A DNA stretch of 9,574 nucleotides from the NCBI GenBank assembly GCA_041497995.1, contig JBGQHM010000263.1:1-9574 (forward strand). The letters are read 5' to 3'. The DNA comes from DATKMS01 sp041497995 (GTDB lineage: Bacteria; Desulfobacterota; Binatia; HRBIN30). Below, one piece after another: positions 1-6,583 of this stretch. The position numbers were made by a program, and so were the translations under genes. The notes beneath the pieces are model-generated. The model was not told where the DNA came from, did not search any database, and saw only the letters and a program-made list of their open reading frames with translations. How positions within the stretch are numbered: position 1 is the stretch's first letter; each line of letters opens with the position of its first letter.

Positions 1-1
1 G

Positions 2-310
2 AACGAGCGGCGGCGCGAGATCGGCCTGCGGCTCGCGGTCGGTGCGCGCCGCAGCGACGTGGTCGGACAGTTCCTCGCCGAGACGCTGGTGATCACGCTG
101 GTGGGCGGCCTCGCCGGAATCTCGCTCGGATTGCTCGGTTGCGCCGTGCTCGGTCTGCTCCAAGGAGACCTGGTGCCGGTACCGGTGATCGTCCCGCGCG
201 TCATCGTCCTGGCCGTCGTTGTCACGACGGCGGTGGGCGTCGTCTCTGGCATCGGCCCGGCGTGGCGCGCCGCGGGCGTCGACCCGTCGGAGACGCTGCG
301 GGTGGAGTGA
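2..310 (+). CDS. MacB/FtsX-type ABC transporter permease, C-terminal part
   Basis: Only the last 102 codons are in the window; the gene enters from the left edge in the frame that starts at base 2. The visible part opens with N-E-R-R-R-E-I-G-L-R, the cytoplasmic loop signature of MacB/LolC/FtsX-type permeases (usual form ERTREIGLRKALGA). It is followed by two hydrophobic segments, about visible residues 25-55 and 65-85, and ends with the family's typical R-A-A-x-x-D-P-x-E-T-L-R tail. By family knowledge this is an inner-membrane subunit that transmits ATP hydrolysis to a periplasmic domain, either for export or for lipoprotein handling. The stop codon shares one base with the start of the next permease (TGATG), so the two are probably translationally coupled. 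The ATPase and membrane-fusion partners would be expected upstream, outside the window. The substrate cannot be told. Confidence 0.9.
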   Translation, partial: NERRREIGLRLAVGARRSDVVGQFLAETLVITLVGGLAGISLGLLGCAVLGLLQGDLVPVPVIVPRVIVLAVVVTTAVGVVSGIGPAWRAAGVDPSETLRVE

Positions 311-1557
311 TGCTGCGCGATCTGCTCGCCGAAGCATTTCACAACACCCGCACCCACTGGCTGCGCGTGCTCCTGACCAGCTCGGGCATCGTCTGGGGAA
401 TCGCTCTGTTCGTCGTCATGATCGCCATCGGCGATGCGAATCAGCGGCACTACCGAGAGAAGCTAGAGGTGATCGGCCGCAAGGCCATCTGGGCCATTCC
501 CGGTCGCATTGCACGTGAAGGTAGCGGCGAACGGTCGGCACGTGACGTGTCACTCGACTTGAAGGACCCGCCGCGGCTCTCGGACGTGCCGCTCATCGAG
601 CGCGCCGAGCCGGAGCTGTGGGCGCAGCCGCGCGTGCTCAAGGGCGGTGGCCACATCAAGGTGGTGTGGACCCTCGGCGTCGGCCCGCTTGCCACGCGCA
701 TCCGTAACTTCCAGGTGGCACGCGGCCGCTTCATTACACGCGCCGACCTCGCGCAGCGCCGCCGTGTGCTGGTCATCGGCGCCAAGGTCGAGGAGCGCCT
801 TTTCGGGCGGCGCTCGGCGCTCGGCCAGACCGTGCGCTTAGACGGCCAGCCATTTCAGATCGTCGGTGTCTCCGTCCCCAAGGGCGAGCAGATGAACAAC
901 ATGGGACCGCGCGACGACGAGCAGGTCCTGTTGCCGATCACTACGGCACAGACGCTGTTCACCGGCACCAAGCACATCGACTACATCATCTACGACCCGC
1001 TCACGCGGGAGGACGGCGCCCAGTCGATCAACCGCGTGCGCACGATTCTCGGCCGGCACCATTACTTCCAGGTCGAGGAGGAAGAGGCGCTCTCGTTCGT
1101 CAACATCTCGGAGGCCATCAAGCTCATCGGAACGATCCTGACCGCTATCACGATTTTCCTCACCGCCTGCGGCGTGCTCACGTTGGCGGTCGGCGCGATC
1201 GGCGTGATGAACATCATGCTCGTCGCCGTCGCCGAGCGGACGCGTGAAATCGGCCTGCGCAAGGCGCTCGGGGCCACGCACCGCGACCTGTTCGTGCAGC
1301 TGGTCTTCGAGACCGCGATCCTCACCGTCAGCTCCGGGGCCATCGGGGTCGCCCTCGGCGCCGGCATCATCTTCTTCCTGCAAGCCATCCGCGACGCGTC
1401 CGAGCGTGCCCAGTTCCTCATGCCGCAGGTCACGTTCTCACCCGGCCTGGCCCTGCTCGCATTCGTAATCCTGGTTGGCACGGGGATACTCGCCGGCATC
1501 GTTCCTGCCCTACGCGCCGCACGGCTTGACCCAGCGACGGCGCTACGCGAGGAGTGA
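310..1557 (+). CDS. MacB-like ABC transporter permease
   Basis: This is a 415-residue permease. The frame is open upstream to 139, but the ATG at 310 is preferred because it overlaps the preceding permease's stop by one base and gives a proper N-terminus: a short cytoplasmic stretch followed by a membrane segment at about residues 20-45. A large extracytoplasmic MacB_PCD-type domain follows, about 50-265, including the common stretch GRFITRADLAQRRRVLVIGA and a later 'VRLDGQPFQIVGV' strand. Three C-terminal membrane segments lie at about 272-305, 327-358 and 376-400. The loop motif ERTREIGLRKALGA starts at residue 309, and the protein ends L-D-P-A-T-A-L-R-E-E. Length and four-helix topology match MacB/YknZ-type permeases that lack a fused ATPase. 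Two different permeases in tandem suggest a heteromeric exporter. The substrate is not identifiable. No obvious terminator follows the gene. Confidence 0.93.
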   Translation: MLRDLLAEAFHNTRTHWLRVLLTSSGIVWGIALFVVMIAIGDANQRHYREKLEVIGRKAIWAIPGRIAREGSGERSARDVSLDLKDPPRLSDVPLIERAEPELWAQPRVLKGGGHIKVVWTLGVGPLATRIRNFQVARGRFITRADLAQRRRVLVIGAKVEERLFGRRSALGQTVRLDGQPFQIVGVSVPKGEQMNNMGPRDDEQVLLPITTAQTLFTGTKHIDYIIYDPLTREDGAQSINRVRTILGRHHYFQVEEEEALSFVNISEAIKLIGTILTAITIFLTACGVLTLAVGAIGVMNIMLVAVAERTREIGLRKALGATHRDLFVQLVFETAILTVSSGAIGVALGAGIIFFLQAIRDASERAQFLMPQVTFSPGLALLAFVILVGTGILAGIVPALRAARLDPATALREE

Positions 1558-1628
1558 GGGGTACGTGAGTTCCTTGATCTTTTCGCCGCCTGATGCCAAT
1601 ACGCTGTACGGATTCCGCTTGTGCAAAC

Positions 1629-1632
1629 GAGG
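1629..1632 (+). promoter_or_regulatory. Shine-Dalgarno deciding the methyltransferase start
   Basis: GAGG lies 6 bases before a GTG at 1639. The in-frame GTG at 1621 has no purine-rich sequence at a suitable distance. This favours 1639 as the start and a protein six residues shorter than the longest reading. No convincing promoter was seen in 1558-1620; a TTGATC at 1574-1579 has no good -10 partner. Confidence 0.45.
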
Positions 1633-1638
1633 TGTGCC

Positions 1639-2577
1639 GTGACGGTCAGTGTGGGAAGACTCGAAAATCGGCGGAAGGCCGGCCAATTCGCATTGCCGTT
1701 TGCTGATCAACCCGTGCGCGTGCTGGGCAGTGACGACGGTGAGGATCTTGCGTCTCTTTTCGCAAAGGATGCTCGGGAGTCCGCGCTCGTGATGGGGGAC
1801 AGCAAGAGAGTCTTGGCCCAGATGCCTGACGAGGCTTTTCAGACGTGCATCACGTCGCCACCATATTGGTCGCTGCGGAACTACAACATCCCTGGCCAGA
1901 TCGGTCTTGAACTGTCGCTAGACGAGTACATCGCGAGCTTGCTCGACGTCTTCGAACAGGTGCGTCGCGTCCTGCGTGAGAACGGGACGCTGTGGTTGAA
2001 TATTGGCGACTCCTACACCTCGGGCGGCCGGACGTGGCGCGCACCTGACAAAAAGAACCCCATCCGCGCAATGGACATCCGCCCGCCCACACCTAAGGGG
2101 CTCAAGCCAAAGGACTTGATCGGTGTGCCGTGGCGCCTGGCGTTCGCACTCCAGGCAGCGGGCTGGTTTCTGCGCGCCGACCTAATCTGGAACAAGCCGA
2201 ACTGCCAACCCGAAAGCGTCAAGGACCGACCGACGCGGAGCCATGAATACCTGTTCCTCTTCAGCAAGAGTGAACGCTACCTGTACGATGCCGCCGCGGT
2301 ACGAGGGCCCAACAACCGCAATGTCAGAACCGTTTGGAACATCCACACGCGCGCCTATCGGAACGCGCACTTCGCGACCTTTCCGCCAACTCTCGTCGAA
2401 CCGTGCGTCGCACTGGGCTCTCGCTCCGGAGACTTCGTGCTCGATCCGTTCGTGGGCTCCGGAACCACCGGCCTAGTCGCTTTGAAGATGCGGCGTCGAT
2501 TCATCGGGATTGAGCTGAACCCAGACTACGTTGGCATCGCCGAGCGACGGTTGAACGGCGCGGTCATCCGTGACTGA
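1639..2577 (+). CDS. Type II DNA methyltransferase, N4-cytosine (SPPY) class, XcyI/Cfr9I-like
   Basis: This is a 312-residue DNA methyltransferase (318 if the GTG at 1621 is used). It transfers a methyl group from S-adenosylmethionine to an exocyclic amino group in DNA. The catalytic motif IV reads T-S-P-P-Y-W at residues 72-77; S-P-P-Y is typical of N4-cytosine enzymes. The SAM-binding motif I, D-P-F-V-G-S-G-T-T-G, is at 269-278, so motif IV precedes motif I as in the beta class. Between them are conserved family stretches: N-I-G-D-S-Y, R-A-P-D-K-K-N-P, L-K-P-K-D-L-I-G-V-P-W-R, W-N-K-P-N and S-V-K-D-R-P-T-R-S-H-E. The reading frame is intact. The next gene, overlapping by 8 bp, resembles the XcyI family of endonucleases, which cut CCCGGG. 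I infer from that pairing that this enzyme protects CCCGGG. N6-adenine activity cannot be excluded by motif alone. Two sampled 60-base lines (1741-1860) are 57-60% GC, against 70% in a sampled line at 4801-4860, which suggests acquisition by transfer. Confidence 0.93.
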   Translation: MTVSVGRLENRRKAGQFALPFADQPVRVLGSDDGEDLASLFAKDARESALVMGDSKRVLAQMPDEAFQTCITSPPYWSLRNYNIPGQIGLELSLDEYIASLLDVFEQVRRVLRENGTLWLNIGDSYTSGGRTWRAPDKKNPIRAMDIRPPTPKGLKPKDLIGVPWRLAFALQAAGWFLRADLIWNKPNCQPESVKDRPTRSHEYLFLFSKSERYLYDAAAVRGPNNRNVRTVWNIHTRAYRNAHFATFPPTLVEPCVALGSRSGDFVLDPFVGSGTTGLVALKMRRRFIGIELNPDYVGIAERRLNGAVIRD

Positions 2578-3332
2578 CTCCCCAGTGAGGGCGCCGTCCG
2601 CCTCGCGCCAGATTGCATTCCACCAACTTCTGGTGGCCGCCCGTAAAACCTGGTTGATGGACGCGCTGAGCCAAGCTCTGAGTGTGGTCGAACCGCGCGT
2701 CTTGAAGGATCAACTTACCAGGTACGTTCCAGCCGATGCGCAGCGCATCCTTGCGGCGGCCGGTATCCGTGATGAACACGTTTTCCCGACGCCGATTCTC
2801 CTCGAGGCAAAGCCTACCCTGATAGGTTACTATCGACTGCTCTTGGGTGTGCCGCAGAAGGGCTTCTACAATTCGAGTGACGGCCTGAGCTCGCAGCGAC
2901 ACGAACGAATACTGAAGCTTGTAAATGCGTCGGGCCGGAACGTGGTGCTCGCGCTCGCCAGCGACCCTGACGTACGTATTCAAGAAGAGTTCAGCGGGGC
3001 GCTGCGAAACTAAGGTCGCAATTGAGATCAAGGGAGGCACGGACCGGAGCAATGCCCACAACCGCGCTGGCGAGGCGGAAAAGTCGCACCAGAAAGCGCG
3101 GAACGAGGGCTTTCGCGACTTCTGGACCCTCATTGCAAAGAAAGGATTGGACATGGCCAAGCTCAAGGCCGAGTCGCCTACGACCACTTCTTGGTTTGAC
3201 GCCGCCCAGGTCTTAGGCCGCGCGGGCGACGACTGGGAAGAGTTTCGCAGTCGAATTGCGGGCGAGGTGGGCATTCCGCTCGGCCGTTCCCGCCCGCGTC
3301 GGCGTGGCGTGCAGCCGGTGCGGCCAGCGTGA
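2570..3332 (+). pseudogene. XcyI-family type II restriction endonuclease, frameshifted
   Basis: Frame 2 opens with GTG at 2570, overlapping the methyltransferase by 8 bp, and runs 147 residues to a TAA at 3011-3013. Frame 3 then continues the same protein to 3332. Removing a single T at 3011 restores codons AAC-AAG, giving R-N-K-V-A-I-E-I-K-G-G-T-D and one 253-residue product. From memory of the family, the XcyI-type features are Q-I-A-F-H near the N-terminus, A-A-G-I-R-D-E-H-V-F-P-T-P, G-Y-Y-R-L-L-L-G, N-A-S-G-R, D-P-D-V-R-I, H-N-R-A-G-E-A-E-K-S-H-Q-K-A and S-P-T-T-T-S-W-F. XcyI relatives are PD-(D/E)xK nucleases that cut CCCGGG. In the repaired numbering the D-P-D at 132-134 lies before the break and E152-x-K154 after it, so the truncated product loses the catalytic E-x-K. 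The protein also seems short for the family, because the usual middle region between 'LLG..QK.FY' and 'NASGR' is largely absent. A sequencing error at 3011 remains possible. Confidence 0.82.
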
Positions 3333-3766
3333 GTCCCGCTGGGCTCGCAAAGTACAGCCGCGCGCGCCAGGCGGCGGTGGGGTTGTGCGCAGCCGTGCTG
3401 CTATCCGGGTGCGTCCCGCCAGCACCGGTGACGCCACCTGCGCCGCTTCCAACGCCCGGACTCTCTGAGGAGGAGATCAAGCCCCCGGAGCGCCTGGACG
3501 TGGCGATCATCGACTTCACGGAGGCACCGAGCGCTGATCGCGCGACGGTCCAAGTGAGCGGGACCTTGGTCAATCGCGGCACACGCGCGACTCGCGAGGT
3601 GCACGTGCATGTCGAAGCACTCGACAAAGGCGGAGCGGTCGTCGTGAGCACCAACCCGGTTCCCTCGACGCAGCTCATCGCGCCGGGAGCCACGGCTACG
3701 TTCTCGGCAACGTTCGAGAACCGCCCCGACATCGATCGCTACCACGCGGAAGCCATCAGCCGCTGA
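3329..3766 (+). CDS. Predicted lipoprotein with FxLYD-like domain
   Basis: This is a 145-residue protein of unknown specific role. The N-terminus is a lipoprotein signal: basic n-region with K8, R11 and R13, hydrophobic stretch about 15-25, and lipobox L-S-G-C with the lipidated cysteine at residue 28. A proline-rich linker follows (about 29-45). The rest, about 55-140, is a beta-rich domain of the type V-S-G-T-L-V-N-R-G-T...V-H-V-E-A-L-D-K-G-G...I-A-P-G-A-T-A-T-F. This resembles FxLYD/CARDB-like immunoglobulin folds found in extracytoplasmic proteins. The GTG start at 3329 overlaps the end of the broken nuclease reading as GTGA and has no visible Shine-Dalgarno. A GTG at 3377 is an alternative that would leave only 11 residues before the cysteine. 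It begins the run of five closely spaced genes. Confidence 0.8.
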   Translation: MSPAGLAKYSRARQAAVGLCAAVLLSGCVPPAPVTPPAPLPTPGLSEEEIKPPERLDVAIIDFTEAPSADRATVQVSGTLVNRGTRATREVHVHVEALDKGGAVVVSTNPVPSTQLIAPGATATFSATFENRPDIDRYHAEAISR

Positions 3767-3782
3767 GGCCGCGAGCCGACGC

Positions 3783-4115
3783 ATGTGGCTGCAGCGCTTG
3801 CGCCGCGTCCTTCGCCAGTTTCTCGGCATCACGCCGACGCTGGACCTCCACGGCCTGGGCGTGCGTGAGGCGCTTGAAGAGACCGAACTCTTCGTGCGGC
3901 ACGCACACGGCGAGCCGGTAGTCCGCATCGTGTATGGCAAGGGGCACGGCAGCCCCGGCGGGCGTGGCGTCTTGCGTGACGTCATCCCGCGGTGGCTGGA
4001 ACGTGAAGGGACTGAGTGGGTCGAACGCTATCAACGCGTACCCGACGCCAGCGGCGCGGACGGTGCGGTGCTGGTGTGGCTGCGCGCGGTTGACTCATCC
4101 ACCCCGGTTCCATAG
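3783..4115 (+). CDS. Smr-domain protein
   Basis: This 110-residue protein is essentially a stand-alone Smr (small MutS-related) domain. The two signature elements are both present: L-D-L-H-G-L at residues 20-25 and the glycine-rich loop V-Y-G-K-G-H-G-S-P-G-G at 50-60, followed by V-L-R-D-V-I-P-R-W-L. The C-terminus has the usual closing strand (G-A-V-L-V-W-L). Smr domains bind nucleic acid and several have nicking or RNA-cleaving activity; here that is inferred from the family. The first 19 residues are basic and helical (five arginines) with no further domain. It starts 16 bp after the lipoprotein gene and ends 10 bp before the cyclase gene, so co-transcription is likely. No function linking it to these neighbours can be read from the sequence. 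Confidence 0.9.
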   Translation: MWLQRLRRVLRQFLGITPTLDLHGLGVREALEETELFVRHAHGEPVVRIVYGKGHGSPGGRGVLRDVIPRWLEREGTEWVERYQRVPDASGADGAVLVWLRAVDSSTPVP

Positions 4116-4125
4116 ACACGACGCC

Positions 4126-4938
4126 ATGCGGGTACGAACGGTGCGCCCTCCACTGTTCATCGGCATCCTCCTGTCCTGCGTCGCCGGATGTGCGAGCCCC
4201 CGGCCGCAACCGGCACCTTCCGCGATCGATCTGCAGAAAGTCGTCGACCTGTCCTACGCGTTCGGCCCCGACACGATCTACTGGCCCACCGCCGAATCTT
4301 TCACGCTCGAGCGCGTGTCCTATGGCCCGACCGCGCAAGGCTACTGGTACGCCGCCAACAACATTTGCATGGCCGAGCACGGCGGGACGCACATGGATGC
4401 GCCGATCCATTTCGCCGAAGGCAAACGAACGAGCGAACAGGTCCCGCTGACGTCGTGCATCGGCCCGGCAGCCATCGTCGACGTGCGCCAGCAAGCCGCC
4501 GCTAGCGCGGACTACCGGCTGAGCGTCGCTGACCTCGAGACGTGGGAGGCGCAGAACGGTCGGATTCCGTCCGGCGCCGTCGTCGTCATGTACAGCGGCT
4601 GGGGCCGGTACTGGGGCGACAAGCTGCACTACCTCGGCACCGACAAGAAAGGCGACGTAGCCGATCTGCACTTCCCCGGTTTTTCGAAAGAGGCGGCGGA
4701 ATTTCTCGTGACGCAACGGAACATCGCGGCGATCGGCGTCGACACCGCCAGCATCGACTACGGCCCGTCGACAGACTTCCTCGTGCACCGGACCATCAAT
4801 GGCGCCAACAAGCCCGGCTTCGAGAACCTCGCCAACCTCGAGCGCCTGCCCGCGAAAGGCGCGACGGTCATTGCGCTCCCCCTGAAGATCACCGGCGGCA
4901 GCGGCGGGCCGGCTCGGGTGATCGCCGTGCTTCCCTAA
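4126..4938 (+). CDS. Lipoprotein-type cyclase/kynurenine formamidase-like hydrolase
   Basis: This is a 270-residue member of the metal-dependent cyclase family, which includes the kynurenine formamidase KynB. The frame is open back to 3934, but the ATG at 4126 is chosen because it does not overlap the Smr gene and yields a clear lipoprotein signal: basic M-R-V-R-T-V-R, hydrophobic core about 9-20, and V-A-G-C with the cysteine at residue 22. The metal-binding signature H-G-G-T-H-M-D-A-P is at 85-93 (H85, H89, D91). Further family residues are D206/D211, H221 and E233 in G-F-E-N-L-A-N-L; the 12-residue H-to-E spacing fits what I recall of KynB. The predicted role is hydrolysis of an amide or ester substrate, but on the outer side of the inner membrane rather than in the cytoplasm, so tryptophan degradation is unlikely. 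The substrate is unknown. The stop is one base before the next start. Confidence 0.88.
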   Translation: MRVRTVRPPLFIGILLSCVAGCASPRPQPAPSAIDLQKVVDLSYAFGPDTIYWPTAESFTLERVSYGPTAQGYWYAANNICMAEHGGTHMDAPIHFAEGKRTSEQVPLTSCIGPAAIVDVRQQAAASADYRLSVADLETWEAQNGRIPSGAVVVMYSGWGRYWGDKLHYLGTDKKGDVADLHFPGFSKEAAEFLVTQRNIAAIGVDTASIDYGPSTDFLVHRTINGANKPGFENLANLERLPAKGATVIALPLKITGGSGGPARVIAVLP

Positions 4939-4939
4939 G

Positions 4940-5647
4940 ATGCGCACAGCTCTGTTGGCAGCCGCCATCGCGACGTGCGGGTTGATGGCGTGCACCTCCC
5001 CAGACCGCACATCGACACCACCTCAGATCGTCTTCCAGGAGATCACGTACGACTTCGGCCGTACCGCCCAAGGAACGAAGATCACGCACGCATACTCTTT
5101 CCACAACGCCGGCAGTTTGGACCTCTCGATCGACAACGTGCGCACCTCCTGCGATTGCAGCGTCGCCGCGATTCCTTCCAAGGTCATACCTCCCGGTGGC
5201 GAAGGAACCATCGACGCGACGTTCAACACGGCAAACGACAGCGGACGCAGAACACGGACGATTACCGTCTACTCCAACGATCCGGCACATCCGGTGACGA
5301 CACTGAGCCTCGTGGGAACCATCGATGCAGAGGTGGCGGCGGATCCGCCGGCACTCTATGTCGGTCATCTGCGCCGCGGCCAAGCAGCGCCCAACGAAGT
5401 GCGCCTGCTGGGAGCAGAGACTGCGACGCTCGGCGCCGTTGACAGTCGCGGCAGGATCGTCGACGCAAGTCTCCACACTGTCGCCGGCGGAACGCGTTTG
5501 CGTGTAGCGATCAAACCTGACGCTCCAGCCGGTCGTTTCAAAGACACGGTGACGATACACACGAAGAGCGCGCAGCAGCCGGTAGTGACCATCCCCATCG
5601 TCGGTGTCGTCGACACCGATGCGCCGTCCGGCCGTGCGGTAGAGTAG
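4940..5647 (+). CDS. DUF1573 lipoprotein with tandem immunoglobulin-like domains
   Basis: This 235-residue predicted lipoprotein has a short signal with L-M-A-C at residues 15-18 (lipidated C18). The first domain, about 29-130, is a DUF1573 type: Y-D-F-G-x-x-A-Q-G, H-A-Y-S-F-H-N-A-G, the conserved T-S-C-D-C-S (usually TSCGCT), I-P-P-G-G-E-G-T-I and Y-S-N-D-P-A-H-P. A second beta-rich domain, about 131-225, ends V-V-T-I-P-I-V-G-V-V and looks like a divergent repeat of the same fold. DUF1573 proteins are extracytoplasmic immunoglobulin-like proteins (related to ASPM-SPD-2-Hydin folds) with no established general function. The two cysteines in T-S-C-D-C could be a metal or redox site, but that is speculation. 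Only one base separates the preceding stop from this ATG and six bases separate its stop from the kinase start, so this is an operon member. Confidence 0.88.
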   Translation: MRTALLAAAIATCGLMACTSPDRTSTPPQIVFQEITYDFGRTAQGTKITHAYSFHNAGSLDLSIDNVRTSCDCSVAAIPSKVIPPGGEGTIDATFNTANDSGRRTRTITVYSNDPAHPVTTLSLVGTIDAEVAADPPALYVGHLRRGQAAPNEVRLLGAETATLGAVDSRGRIVDASLHTVAGGTRLRVAIKPDAPAGRFKDTVTIHTKSAQQPVVTIPIVGVVDTDAPSGRAVE

Positions 5648-5653
5648 CGTCGA

Positions 5654-6577
5654 GTGACGTCTTCGCCTTCAGCTGGCAGGCCCTTCGATGTCGTCGGCTT
5701 CGGCCTCAGCAGCGTCGATCACCTCTGCGTCGTTCGGCGACACCCGCGCCTCGACTCCAAGCAGCAGCTACTCACCTATGCCGTGCAGCCGGGCGGCCAG
5801 GTGCCGACGGCTCTCGTGGCACTGCAACGCTGGGGCATGCGCACCGCGTACATCGGCTCTTTCGGTGACGATCCGGGCGGCGTGCTGACGCGCACGGCGC
5901 TGGCAAGTGAGGGCGTCGACCTCGCGGCCACTGTCGTCCGGACGAACACGCGGCAGCAGGTGTCGGTCATCTTGATCGACGAGATCTCCGGCGAGCGCTC
6001 GGTGCTGTGGGAGCGGGTCGAGGATCTGGTCCTGCAGCCTGACGAAGTTCCGGCGACGTGCGTCACGGCAGGTCGCGCCTTGCTGCTGGACGCCGTCGAC
6101 ATGCCGACGGCAATCGCCGCAGCACGCCACGCCAAGGACGCGGGTGTACTCACGGTCCTCGACACCGACAACCCGACTCGCGGTATCGACGACCTCCTGC
6201 GACGCACCGACGTCTTGATCGTCGCCGCAGAATTTCCACAGCGGTTGACCGGCATCAGCGACCTGCGCGGCGCACTGCGAGCCGCAGCGAAGCGGGGACC
6301 CTGGTTCGTCGGCGTCACGTTGGGACCCGGCGGCGCACTCGCATACGTCCGCGGCGAGCTCCACTACGTCCCGGCGTTTCGCGTCCCCGTGGTCGACAGC
6401 ACCGGCGCCGGCGACATCTTCCACGCCGGCAGCATCTACGGCCTGCTGCAGGGATGGCCTCCGCTCGAGACGCTGCGCTTCGCCGCCGCTGCCGCGGCGC
6501 TCAAGTGTGAGAAGCTCGGCGGGCGGCCAGGTATTCCGACGCTGGAACGTGCCAAAGCGCTTGCTGAGATTCGCTGA
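5654..6577 (+). CDS. PfkB-family carbohydrate/nucleoside kinase
   Basis: This is a 307-residue PfkB (ribokinase) family small-molecule kinase, predicted cytosolic, that transfers phosphate from ATP to a sugar or nucleoside hydroxyl. The N-terminal half has G-F-G-L-S-S-V-D and the substrate-lid region P-G-G-Q at 46-49, where most relatives have GGN or GGA. The C-terminal signature D-S-T-G-A-G-D-I-F-H-A-G starts at residue 248; D254 is the expected catalytic base and the glycines form the anion hole. Length matches the family. The start is a GTG six bases after the DUF1573 stop; a weak GAG lies just upstream, and no better start is seen. It is the last gene of the five-gene run. Substrate is not predictable: adenosine-, fructose- and ribokinase-like enzymes share these motifs. 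It is followed by a repeat element and not by an evident intrinsic terminator. Confidence 0.9.
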   Translation: MTSSPSAGRPFDVVGFGLSSVDHLCVVRRHPRLDSKQQLLTYAVQPGGQVPTALVALQRWGMRTAYIGSFGDDPGGVLTRTALASEGVDLAATVVRTNTRQQVSVILIDEISGERSVLWERVEDLVLQPDEVPATCVTAGRALLLDAVDMPTAIAAARHAKDAGVLTVLDTDNPTRGIDDLLRRTDVLIVAAEFPQRLTGISDLRGALRAAAKRGPWFVGVTLGPGGALAYVRGELHYVPAFRVPVVDSTGAGDIFHAGSIYGLLQGWPPLETLRFAAAAAALKCEKLGGRPGIPTLERAKALAEIR

Positions 6578-6583
6578 ATCGTA

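Noticed and set aside
139..309. Upstream extension of the second permease to an ATG at 139
   Set aside because: It would overlap the first permease by 172 bases and add an arginine-rich tail unlike any MacB N-terminus; the ATG at 310 gives the family start.
3000..3020. Programmed ribosomal frameshifting as the explanation of the nuclease break
   Set aside because: There is no slippery heptamer or homopolymer at the junction, and nucleases of this family are not known to me to need frameshifting. A plain insertion explains it better.
2564..3274. Long minus-strand reading frame (236 codons) opposite the nuclease gene
   Set aside because: It lies antisense to a region whose plus-strand translation matches a known nuclease family, and its own translation shows no recognisable motif. 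High GC makes such frames common.
3982..5010. 342-codon minus-strand frame opposite the cyclase gene
   Set aside because: The plus strand encodes a convincing cyclase with its metal site; the antisense protein is low-complexity and rich in A, R and G.
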